Origin: Spirochaetaceae bacterium
Lineage (GTDB): Bacteria > Spirochaetota > Spirochaetia > Treponematales > Breznakiellaceae
Length of the DNA stretch: 7,069 nucleotides
Reading direction: 5' to 3'
Assembly (NCBI GenBank): GCA_031258615.1
Contig: JAIRMP010000259.1
Span: 1 to 7,069, forward strand
The position numbers and the translations under genes were made by a program. This document shows positions 1-5,770 of the stretch, one piece after another. The notes below the pieces were generated by a model. That model was not told the DNA's origin. It made no database searches and worked only from the letters and a program-made list of their open reading frames with translations. The stretch's first letter is position 1; the number at the start of each line of letters is the position of its first letter.

Positions 1-299
1 TAGGACACCAACTCGCCCACCGTGAGTCCGGCGGGAGACTGCGGGGACTGCGGCAGTATCGCCATCCTCCGCGCAACTTCCCTAGTAGGCAACTTTTGTA
101 TGTCGTCGCCGTTCAGGTAAACAAAACCATTCTTCGGCTTTAAGATACGTCCCGCCGCCTTCAACAGGGTGGACTTCCCGCAGCCGTTCGGGCCTATGAT
201 GGCGGTAATTTTTCCACAGGGGATACGCATATCCAGATCGTCTATCACAAGATTATTTTCGTAAGCAACCGCCAAATTTTCCGTAGTAATACTGTTCAT
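1..299 (-). CDS. FecE/BtuD-type ABC transporter ATPase, N-terminal part (cut by window edge)
   Basis: This is the nucleotide-binding subunit of an iron-siderophore, heme or cobalamin importer, which would couple cytoplasmic ATP hydrolysis to movement of substrate through a FecCD-type permease. I translated 99 residues from an ATG at 297-299. They show a Walker A GPNGCGKST at residues 36-44, the family motif LNGDDIQKL near 62-70, and a Q-loop region ILPQSPQSP at 81-89 followed by GLTVGELV, which is typical of FecE/FepC/BtuD proteins. The signature, Walker B and H-loop would lie beyond the left edge. The start lies 13 nt after the stop of the permease remnant, so the two were an operon pair. 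The ribosome binding site (AGGG just upstream) is weak. Family assignment is firm; the substrate is not determinable. Confidence 0.93.
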   Translation of the reverse strand, partial: MNSITTENLAVAYENNLVIDDLDMRIPCGKITAIIGPNGCGKSTLLKAAGRILKPKNGFVYLNGDDIQKLPTREVARRMAILPQSPQSPAGLTVGELVS

Positions 300-312
300 G
301 TTTTACACCCTG

Positions 313-426
313 TTACTGCCTGTTATAAATAAGGAGATAGAGAAAGTACGGAGCGCCTATTATCGCCACCATGATGCCGGTGGGAATCTCCTGCGGCTGT
401 ACTATGACCCGAGCGGCGGTATCCGC
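313..426 (-). pseudogene. FecCD-type ABC permease, C-terminal remnant
   Basis: The last 37 codons before a TAA at 313-315 encode the classic C-terminus of FecCD/BtuC permeases: ADTAAR, then QPQEIPTGI, then IGAPYFLYLL and a short basic tail. In intact proteins of about 320-350 residues this block forms the last cytoplasmic loop and final membrane helix. Upstream of the ADTAAR block (beyond about 426) the reading frame stops resembling a permease: the residue before AD is Lys where a hydrophobic helix residue is usual, and the DNA instead encodes a binding protein on the other strand. About 90% of the gene is therefore missing here. It sits directly ahead of the FecE-like ATPase, as in normal fec/btu operons. 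It is either a real truncation or a product of an assembly or amplification chimera. Confidence 0.85.
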
Positions 427-446
427 CTTCCGGGGATACCCCGCTG
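412..446. repeat. Inverted repeat at the junction of two oppositely oriented gene fragments
   Basis: GGTATCC at 418-424 is the reverse complement of GGATACC at 434-440, separated by 9 nt. With one unpaired base the arms extend by AGCGG/CCGCT to give a 12-bp stem. The left arm belongs to the permease remnant read on the minus strand and the right arm to the binding-protein remnant read on the plus strand. Both coding strands read GATACC followed by a CCGCT-containing stretch. This is the layout expected of a strand-switch or foldback at microhomology. Confidence 0.75.
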
Positions 447-620
447 ATGTTAAAGTGGCTGGCGCAGAAAAACCATCCCGATATTTTTACCTATTCTATC
501 GAAAATGAAATCAAGGACTACTACAAAAAGCACTATGCCTATGAGCTTAACGATGACGAGGTAAACTTCATTCTGAATCCCGCGGCAGCCGCGGCGGCAG
601 GCTATACTACGGGAAGGTAA
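432..620 (+). pseudogene. FecB/BtuF-type ABC substrate-binding protein, C-terminal remnant
   Basis: The plus-strand frame ending at TAA 618-620 encodes a fragment with the C-terminal signature of iron-siderophore/cobalamin periplasmic binding proteins: a PLMLKWLAQKNHPDIF block (last domain helix, usually LxxLWLAKxLxPExF), then an acidic/basic segment with EIKDYYKKHYAYELNDDEV, which matches the common VKEFYxxFYxxxLSDEE ending, then a short Ala-rich tail. An ATG at 447-449 exists but is internal. The open frame begins after a TGA at 405-407 and resembles the family only from about 432. The N-terminal ~80% (signal peptide and binding lobes) is absent. It points rightward, opposite to the neighbouring permease remnant, although such genes normally share one orientation. 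Confidence 0.75.
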
Positions 621-640
621 AATCAAGGAAAAGTTGGGTT

Positions 641-660
641 GGAGGGTGGCGTTCACCCCC
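641..660 (-). terminator. Probable intrinsic terminator of the ASST operon
   Basis: GGGTG (644-648) pairs with CACCC (654-658) around a GCGTT loop, and the flanking G-rich and C-rich tracts allow a longer imperfect stem. On the minus strand the hairpin is followed after some 10 nt by TTTT, a weak U-tract. It lies just past the stop of the last operon gene (666), between that gene and the convergent plus-strand remnant. The U-tract is short, so Rho-dependent or bidirectional function is possible. Confidence 0.4.
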
Positions 661-665
661 CACCT

Positions 666-2384
666 CTAAACAATATCCTTGAACATGGACTCTATCACTC
701 CTTTGGAGACAGCGCCGTTCTTGCGTCCGGTCATGCCGCCGTCTTTGTACACGATTAGGGTGGGAGTTGACATTATCTGCAACTTTTCCGTCAACCCCTT
801 CTCCTCGTCCACGTTTACCGCTCCTATTTTAAGCCGCCCCGCGTATTTCAGCGCCAGTTGGTCGAGCAATGGGGACACAAACTTGCAGTGCTTGCACCAG
901 GGCGCCCAAAAATAGACGAGCGCCGGAACAGATGAACGCAGGATTTCCGCCTCAAAATTGAGAGCGTTTATCACGGTCTTTTCACCGGAAGAGGGCGTAT
1001 ACTCCGGCAGAGGCGGGGGCGTGGATGGAGACTGCCGGGGCGGGGTAGAGTACCGTTCCGCCGTGATGTTGAAACCCGGCGGGATGGGCGGGATAATAGA
1101 AGCCTCACGCGGCGTGTCGAGTTGGGGAATCCAGTCGTAGGGAACACGGTAGGCGCGGTATACCATGTTCGGAAATCCGCCTAGTTTGCGGGAATAGTAA
1201 GGGTTGATATACTCCCACACCGTTTCGTAAGCGGGGGTAACTTCAAACAGCCTGCCGTCCGAGCCTTCGGTAATCAGCGTATTACCGTTAGGAAGCCGCT
1301 GCGCGGAACTGATGTAGGGGCTGTAAAAGCGGTAATTGTCCGCATAACCCGCCTTTTGCGCCGTGTACTCCCACACGATTTCAAGCGTAACGGGGTTAAA
1401 CTCGATGACGCGCGAAAAATCACGGCGTTTGTCGTTGATGCCGTAAACGGAGGTAGCGGACGGAGCGCCGTAACCACCCCAGCCGCCGTTGTCGAACACA
1501 AGCAAGTTGCCTTCGCCCGGAAGCCCGCGCGGTATGAGATGCAGGTGGTGCTGACCTATAATCCAGCCCAGCCTTCCAAGCGCCCCGTCTGATACAAAGT
1601 CTGGGCCTATGCGCCAGACAATTTTTCCGGTTTTCTTGTCTGTAATCGCAAGTATGTTCGCGTTCCGCGCATCCCAGATCAGGTTATCGGGGTGAAAGCG
1701 TTCATCACCTGAGTCATACCACCTGTTTGGGCCGAGCGTGGAAAGCGAATTGATGTGCAGCCAGTCGCCCCGTCCGCTCGTAACCATAGACGGGTCTCGG
1801 AACAGCAGGTTTTTTGCCGTCTCGTCAAAGCCAAGTTCGTCAAAATGTTCGGACGGCAGCCAGTCCCAAAGGACATTCCCATCCCAGTCAACCTCGATAA
1901 AACGGTCGTCAAGCAGCGGTTTGTCCGATATTGCGCCGTTTTGAATGTCCTTGTGAACCAAAATCAGCGTGTTTCCGCCATCGCTGCGGGGGAGGCTGCC
2001 GGGCGCGTAGTAACCCGTTGACGAGCCTTCCCTCTGAAAGTCGTGGTGCTGGCGGGCTGTGTAGGCGGGCGCCGCGTCCGGGTCTTCGGTATATTCATTT
2101 TTGTCGAATTTCCAGACGATGTTTCCGTCCCAGTCAACCTGAACAAGGTCAAGCTGATCCTGAAAACCATAGCGTGGATTTCGCGCGCCGGAAGAACCGA
2201 GTACAAAACCGCCCGGCAGTATTTTGTTCGGAAATCCGTCAAGCCCCGCCCAGAGTTGAACCTCGTTTCCCCTCATGTCGATGAGCAGCGCCCCCTTTGC
2301 GGACGGGAAAACCGTGTAGCCATTCCATGCTCTTTCGGCGTGGTAAAGCGTCGTTCCCGCCGGATAGATGCTGGGATGTCCCAT
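666..2384 (-). CDS. Arylsulfotransferase-like beta-propeller protein fused to a C-terminal thioredoxin domain
   Basis: The 572-residue product has two domains. Residues about 1-420 match the arylsulfotransferase (ASST) beta-propeller family, whose characterised members move a sulfo group between phenolic compounds without PAPS, through a histidine. Blade repeats are visible: VDWDGNIVWKF (83-93), VDWDGNVLWDW (165-175), NPVTLEIVWEY (330-340), LPNGNTLITEG (364-374). Candidate active-site histidines are H113-H114, H210 in DWLHIN, H231, and H280/H282 in QHHLHLIP before LLVFDNGG. A Pro-rich linker spans about 424-465. Residues about 469-572 are thioredoxin: YFWAPWCKHCK with C497 and C500, VNVDEE, and the cis-Pro loop STPTL (P541). 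These two cysteines are the only ones in the protein, so the propeller has no disulfide. I see no signal peptide, so a cytoplasmic location is inferred. The start is 2 nt after the upstream paralog's stop. Actual activity and substrate are unknown. Confidence 0.9.
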   Translation of the reverse strand: MGHPSIYPAGTTLYHAERAWNGYTVFPSAKGALLIDMRGNEVQLWAGLDGFPNKILPGGFVLGSSGARNPRYGFQDQLDLVQVDWDGNIVWKFDKNEYTEDPDAAPAYTARQHHDFQREGSSTGYYAPGSLPRSDGGNTLILVHKDIQNGAISDKPLLDDRFIEVDWDGNVLWDWLPSEHFDELGFDETAKNLLFRDPSMVTSGRGDWLHINSLSTLGPNRWYDSGDERFHPDNLIWDARNANILAITDKKTGKIVWRIGPDFVSDGALGRLGWIIGQHHLHLIPRGLPGEGNLLVFDNGGWGGYGAPSATSVYGINDKRRDFSRVIEFNPVTLEIVWEYTAQKAGYADNYRFYSPYISSAQRLPNGNTLITEGSDGRLFEVTPAYETVWEYINPYYSRKLGGFPNMVYRAYRVPYDWIPQLDTPREASIIPPIPPGFNITAERYSTPPRQSPSTPPPLPEYTPSSGEKTVINALNFEAEILRSSVPALVYFWAPWCKHCKFVSPLLDQLALKYAGRLKIGAVNVDEEKGLTEKLQIMSTPTLIVYKDGGMTGRKNGAVSKGVIESMFKDIV

Positions 2385-2386
2385 AG

Positions 2387-3892
2387 TTACTCCTCCTTTT
2401 TACTCGCCGGCCTAACCTTCCGCTCACCGGAATTAATCACGCAGAAATTTGAAAGTTCCCCTGTGGATACTATTTCCGCGCGGAACGGGTCTTCTACGAG
2501 GCCGCGCGGGTTTGGATCTATGCCCGCGATGACCGTTACCTTGCCGCCGGGTCCCGCCGGAGCGCCCGGAACCCTAAAACGGCTCACGTTTAGCGGCTCA
2601 ACTTCGGTCTCGTCCGGACTTGGAAGCTGGGGAATCCAGTCGTAGGGGACGCGGTACGCGCGGTAAATGCTGTTGCGCACAAGGCCGTTTTTCGTGGTCG
2701 TGTACGGCGTGATGTATTCCCATACGGTTTTGTGCTCCGCCGTAACCTCAAAGAGCCGCCCGTTGCACGCTTCGGTAACAAGCGTGTTTCCATTGGCCAG
2801 GCGTTGGGCGGAACTGAAAAACGGACTATAAAACTTGTACGAATCGAGCGGCTCAACATGACCCGCTTCGGCAGGCGTGTACTGCCATACCAGTTCCAGC
2901 GTAAGCGGATCAAATTCCAGCACACGGGAATAGTCCCGCCGCTTGTTTGCGGCGCCATAGCGGGAAACCCCGTTAGGCGCGCCGTACCCCGCCCAGCCCC
3001 CGTTGTCAAAAACGAGGACATTTCCCGCCCCCGGCAAACCCGCAGGTATCAGATGGGCGTGATTCGGGCCTATAATCTGCCCAAACGGAACGTCATTGTA
3101 ATCCGGCCCAAGCCGCCAGACCACCTCTCCTGTTTTTTTGCTGATAATCGCCAGAATATTGACGTTTCTGCCGCTGAAAATGATGTTATCAGGATGAAAA
3201 CGTCCGTCCCCGCCGTCATAGCGCCTGTTGGCCCCCAGAGTCGAAATAGCATTGATGGCAAACCAGAAACCCTTCCCCCCGTGTGAAAGCCGCCCGGACG
3301 GCAGCCGGTATATCACATTTTTGGCATCCTCGCCAAAGCCGAATTCCTCAAAATGGTCCGCCGCGTTCCAGCGCCAAATTATCCTGCCGTCCCCGTCAAC
3401 TTCGATGATGCTGTTGTCGAGCAGAACCTTGCCGGAAACCGCAGGATCGTACACATCGCGGTTTACCAGAATGAGCGCGCCGCCGCCCTCAAGCTTAGGC
3501 GCCGCCCCCGGAGCGTAGTAACCGGCGCTAAAGCCTTCTGCCTCATAGTCATGATGCTGCCGCGCCATCCAGCGGGGAGCTTCTCCCCCATCCGCGATGT
3601 ACTCGTTCCTCTCAAAACTCCGGCGCGTGTTTCCGTCCCAGTCAACCTGAACAAGGTCGTAGTTGTCAAACGGGAAGGCCTCCCCGCCACGGCGGCCTGT
3701 GCTTCCCATCACAAAACCCCCGGGCAGTACTCTTGCCGGCTCTCCATGCAGCCCCTTCCACAGCCTGACCTCCCTGCCGTTCATGTCGATGAGCAGCGTC
3801 CCCTGCGGCGCGGGATATACGGTGTAGCCCGAATACGCCGCCTCTCTGTTGTAAATTGTTACCCCAGTGGGGTATATCGTTGGATGTCCCAT
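2387..3892 (-). CDS. Arylsulfotransferase-like beta-propeller protein without thioredoxin domain
   Basis: This 501-residue tandem paralog of the downstream ASST-thioredoxin protein aligns with it from the initial MGHP-IYP to YRVPYDWIPQL (about 412-423). It keeps the family blocks: LLIDMNGREVRLW (33-45), VDWDGN (83-88), RQHHD (111-115), RFHPDNII (231-238), HAHLIP (278-283), VFDNGGW (294-300) and ANGNTLVTEA (366-375). Two changes stand out. The histidine of the DWLHIN block (H210 in the paralog) is Ala212 here, in FWFAIN, and H279 of the paralog is Asn277. After residue 423 there is an ~80-residue tail of unrecognised fold, rich in Pro/Gly and ending in a basic-acidic segment, instead of thioredoxin. 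Cysteines are C376 and C484 only. No signal peptide is evident. It follows the binding-lipoprotein gene by 9 nt. It may be a catalytic variant, a partner subunit, or a binding protein; enzymatic activity is uncertain. Confidence 0.88.
   Translation of the reverse strand: MGHPTIYPTGVTIYNREAAYSGYTVYPAPQGTLLIDMNGREVRLWKGLHGEPARVLPGGFVMGSTGRRGGEAFPFDNYDLVQVDWDGNTRRSFERNEYIADGGEAPRWMARQHHDYEAEGFSAGYYAPGAAPKLEGGGALILVNRDVYDPAVSGKVLLDNSIIEVDGDGRIIWRWNAADHFEEFGFGEDAKNVIYRLPSGRLSHGGKGFWFAINAISTLGANRRYDGGDGRFHPDNIIFSGRNVNILAIISKKTGEVVWRLGPDYNDVPFGQIIGPNHAHLIPAGLPGAGNVLVFDNGGWAGYGAPNGVSRYGAANKRRDYSRVLEFDPLTLELVWQYTPAEAGHVEPLDSYKFYSPFFSSAQRLANGNTLVTEACNGRLFEVTAEHKTVWEYITPYTTTKNGLVRNSIYRAYRVPYDWIPQLPSPDETEVEPLNVSRFRVPGAPAGPGGKVTVIAGIDPNPRGLVEDPFRAEIVSTGELSNFCVINSGERKVRPASKKEE
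2391..2397 (-). promoter_or_regulatory. Strong ribosome binding site for the ASST-thioredoxin gene, inside the upstream gene
   Basis: AGGAGGA on the minus strand lies 6 nt before the ATG at 2382-2384 and is formed by the final Lys-Glu-Glu codons of the preceding ASST gene, whose TAA also falls within the spacer. This fixes the start and suggests translational coupling of the two paralogs. Confidence 0.85.
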
Positions 3893-3895
3893 ACG

Positions 3896-3903
3896 CCTCT
3901 CCT
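3896..3903 (-). promoter_or_regulatory. Ribosome binding site for the first ASST gene, overlapping the previous stop codon
   Basis: AGGAGAGG on the minus strand overlaps the TAG (3902-3904) of the binding-protein gene and sits 3-6 nt before the ATG at 3890-3892. This supports that start and suggests coupled translation of transporter and ASST genes. Confidence 0.75.
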
Positions 3904-4909
3904 ATTGGAACTCCCCCCTGCCCGGAAAGGTGGATTTTAGAGCGCCGGTATCCACATACTTGCGAAGGTCATACGGGTATTTGACAACCTTGTTCTCCTC
4001 CGCCCACACGTACAGACTTTCGAGCGCGTCAAATATTTGCTGGTCAAACTCAATGTAGTTTACGTTGTTCCGTATATTGAGCAAGGTTTGTTCAACCGGC
4101 GTGGACGAGGCTTTTTGGATGATTTCCGCCGCTCTCTGCGGGTTCGCGGCGATAAAATCAAAGATTTCCTGCATAGATTTAAGGTATTTTTCCGCCGCGC
4201 TTTGGCGTCCGGTCAAAAACTGTTCAGTAGCGACCGCAAGGCTCAAGGTGGGAGCGCCCACCGCGCTCAAATCCGCGATTACATGAACGCCTTCGATGTT
4301 GTTTAGCGCTTCGGCGGGGCGGGCGTTGGCCCACATGGCAACAGCGTCGCCGTTTTTAAGCAGAACGACCCCTTCCATCGTGGCATCCACCGGCAAAAAG
4401 TGCACCGTTTCGAGCGCGACTCCGCTGGAAGTGAGCGTTTTGGCATGCCAGTATTCCTCCACCGTGCCGAGCCGCGTAACGACAGGCTTTCCCGCGAGGT
4501 CGGACGGGGCGCGGATGCCGGCGCCCTGCGCGTACAGCTTCCACGAATCGAGCGCTCCTTCGCCAAGGCCGGTGAATATTCTAAGCGGCGTTTCAGGCGA
4601 GCCGCCCAGTCTGTTCAACACGGCAAAGTCCGCGCCAAAGCCTATGTCCATTGAGCCGGTCGTAACCGAGTCAATCGTGTTGATACCAGCGGCAAACGAG
4701 GCTATCTCCGCCTCAAGGCCGTTTTTGGCAAAGATGCCTTCTGAAACGCCTATGTCCGCGGCGTAGGCGGATATGCTGTCCGTCATAACCCCAAGTCGGA
4801 TTTTTTCCAGCCCGCCGCCGGCAGCCGCGTTCTGTTTTTTCGAGCATCCCGCGCCCAAAAACGCGAAAGCCGCCGAAACAACGATCAGTGAAACCGTAAG
4901 TTTCTTCAT
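3902..4909 (-). CDS. SsuA/TauA/NMT1-type ABC substrate-binding lipoprotein
   Basis: The product would capture substrate outside the inner membrane and deliver it to the permease encoded just upstream. I choose the ATG at 4907-4909 (335 residues), because GAGAGGAG at 4919-4926 is 9 nt away. A TTG at 4916-4918 in the same frame directly abuts that site and is less likely. The N-terminus has MKK, a hydrophobic stretch and LGAGCSKK, a lipobox-like end with the lipidated Cys at residue 22. The mature part has the NMT1/SsuA layout: RLGVMTDSISAYAADIG with SEGIFAKNGLEAE, then TGSMDIGFGADF, a LAGKPVVTRLGTVEEYW segment that begins the second lobe, and GDAVAMWANARPAEAL. Known family members bind nitrate, sulfonates, taurine, sulfate esters or pyrimidine precursors. 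Context with sulfotransferase-like genes favours an organosulfur ligand, but the sequence does not prove it. Confidence 0.92.
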   Translation of the reverse strand: MKKLTVSLIVVSAAFAFLGAGCSKKQNAAAGGGLEKIRLGVMTDSISAYAADIGVSEGIFAKNGLEAEIASFAAGINTIDSVTTGSMDIGFGADFAVLNRLGGSPETPLRIFTGLGEGALDSWKLYAQGAGIRAPSDLAGKPVVTRLGTVEEYWHAKTLTSSGVALETVHFLPVDATMEGVVLLKNGDAVAMWANARPAEALNNIEGVHVIADLSAVGAPTLSLAVATEQFLTGRQSAAEKYLKSMQEIFDFIAANPQRAAEIIQKASSTPVEQTLLNIRNNVNYIEFDQQIFDALESLYVWAEENKVVKYPYDLRKYVDTGALKSTFPGRGEFQ

Positions 4910-4918
4910 AATTTTCAA

Positions 4919-4926
4919 CTCCTCTC
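4919..4926 (-). promoter_or_regulatory. Ribosome binding site deciding the lipoprotein start
   Basis: GAGAGGAG on the minus strand lies 9 nt before the ATG at 4907-4909 but immediately adjacent to the alternative TTG at 4916-4918. The spacing supports the ATG and removes three residues (MKI) from the longer reading. Confidence 0.75.
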
Positions 4927-4948
4927 AGTAAAAAACTGATTTAAAAAA

Positions 4949-5728
4949 TTATTTCCGGTCTGTAACGCCAAAACGCGCCAGCGCGGTTCGTCCAAAGAAG
5001 CGCAGAAAGCGGTCGGAGAAATAACCGGTTAAACCCAGTGTTACAATGCCCACAAAAATCCAGTCGGTTCTGAAATACAGGCGGGATGTGTATATCAGGT
5101 AGCCTATACCCTTCTGCGCGGCAAGCATCTCGGCGGCCACGATGGACACGATGGCGCCGCTCAAGCCCAGCCTGATTCCTGTAAATATATGCGGCACGGA
5201 CGCGGGAATCGTTACGGTAAAGAAAATCTGCGCCGGGGACGCGCCCTGCGACAGCGCCGCCTGTATCAAAGTCTGATTTATGCCGGTAACGCCCGCTATC
5301 GTGTTGATGATAACCGGAAACATCGTGGCGTAGATTATGATGGCGATCTTGGACTCCTCACCCACGCCGAACCACATCAAAAACAGCGTCAAAAAACCTA
5401 TAGCCGGAATGAACCGGAAAAAGTTGATGAACGGTTCGAACACACGCCTTACCGTGCCAAACTGACCTATTAAAAGGCCAATCGGGATGGCTGCGGCAAT
5501 TCCTAAAAACCAGCCTGTAAAAATCCGCAAAAAACTAATCCCTATATACTGGAACAGTATGCCGCTTACGACAATTTCTTTGCCGCCGAGCACTGTTGCG
5601 ACCGGACCCGGCAAAAATTCCGAATGGTTTACCACCGATGCGATCTGCCACACGAGCAACAGCAGCCCCCATGTAATAAAACCCCGGTTTGACAAAAAAT
5701 CCCATGTTTTTAGAACAAAATTTTTCAT
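4949..5728 (-). CDS. SsuC/TauC-type ABC transporter permease
   Basis: This 259-residue inner-membrane protein is of normal length for the nitrate/sulfonate/taurine permease family (BPD_transp_1 fold). Hydrophobic segments are visible at about 17-33, 63-88, 107-121, 127-145, 187-204 and 222-240, consistent with six helices. The EAA loop that docks on the ATPase is at about 157-185 (AALSQGASPAQIFF...IPASVPHI), with its conserved Gly162 and the Ile-Pro pair at 174-175. The segment FRFIPAIGFLTLFLMWFG (104-121), just ahead of the EAA region, is characteristic of SsuC/TauC. Its ATG (5726-5728) has AAGGGG 5 nt upstream. It sits 42 nt after the ATPase gene and 39 nt before the lipoprotein gene; two such genes would form a homodimeric channel. 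The substrate is unproven. Confidence 0.94.
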   Translation of the reverse strand: MKNFVLKTWDFLSNRGFITWGLLLLVWQIASVVNHSEFLPGPVATVLGGKEIVVSGILFQYIGISFLRIFTGWFLGIAAAIPIGLLIGQFGTVRRVFEPFINFFRFIPAIGFLTLFLMWFGVGEESKIAIIIYATMFPVIINTIAGVTGINQTLIQAALSQGASPAQIFFTVTIPASVPHIFTGIRLGLSGAIVSIVAAEMLAAQKGIGYLIYTSRLYFRTDWIFVGIVTLGLTGYFSDRFLRFFGRTALARFGVTDRK

Positions 5729-5770
5729 TTTTACCCCTTATAACTTCATAATCAAACGGCACCGCCGCCG

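Noticed and set aside
450..656. 68-codon minus-strand frame with a hydrophobic stretch
   Set aside because: It is the complement of the binding-protein C-terminal remnant on the plus strand; its hydrophobicity comes from reverse-reading Lys/Asp/Tyr-rich codons.
2043..2645. 200-codon plus-strand open frame opposite the ASST genes, and a similar one at 3353-3940
   Set aside because: Both are antisense to well-supported genes, span the gene boundary or its ends, show no recognisable domains, and are low-complexity Arg/Pro/Ser-rich translations typical of shadow frames in GC-rich DNA.
4925..4939. TCAGT-AAAAA-ACTGA hairpin between the permease and lipoprotein genes, with T-rich flanks
   Set aside because: A 5-bp AT-rich stem is too weak to be a credible terminator or attenuator, and it overlaps the lipoprotein's ribosome binding site region by only two bases.
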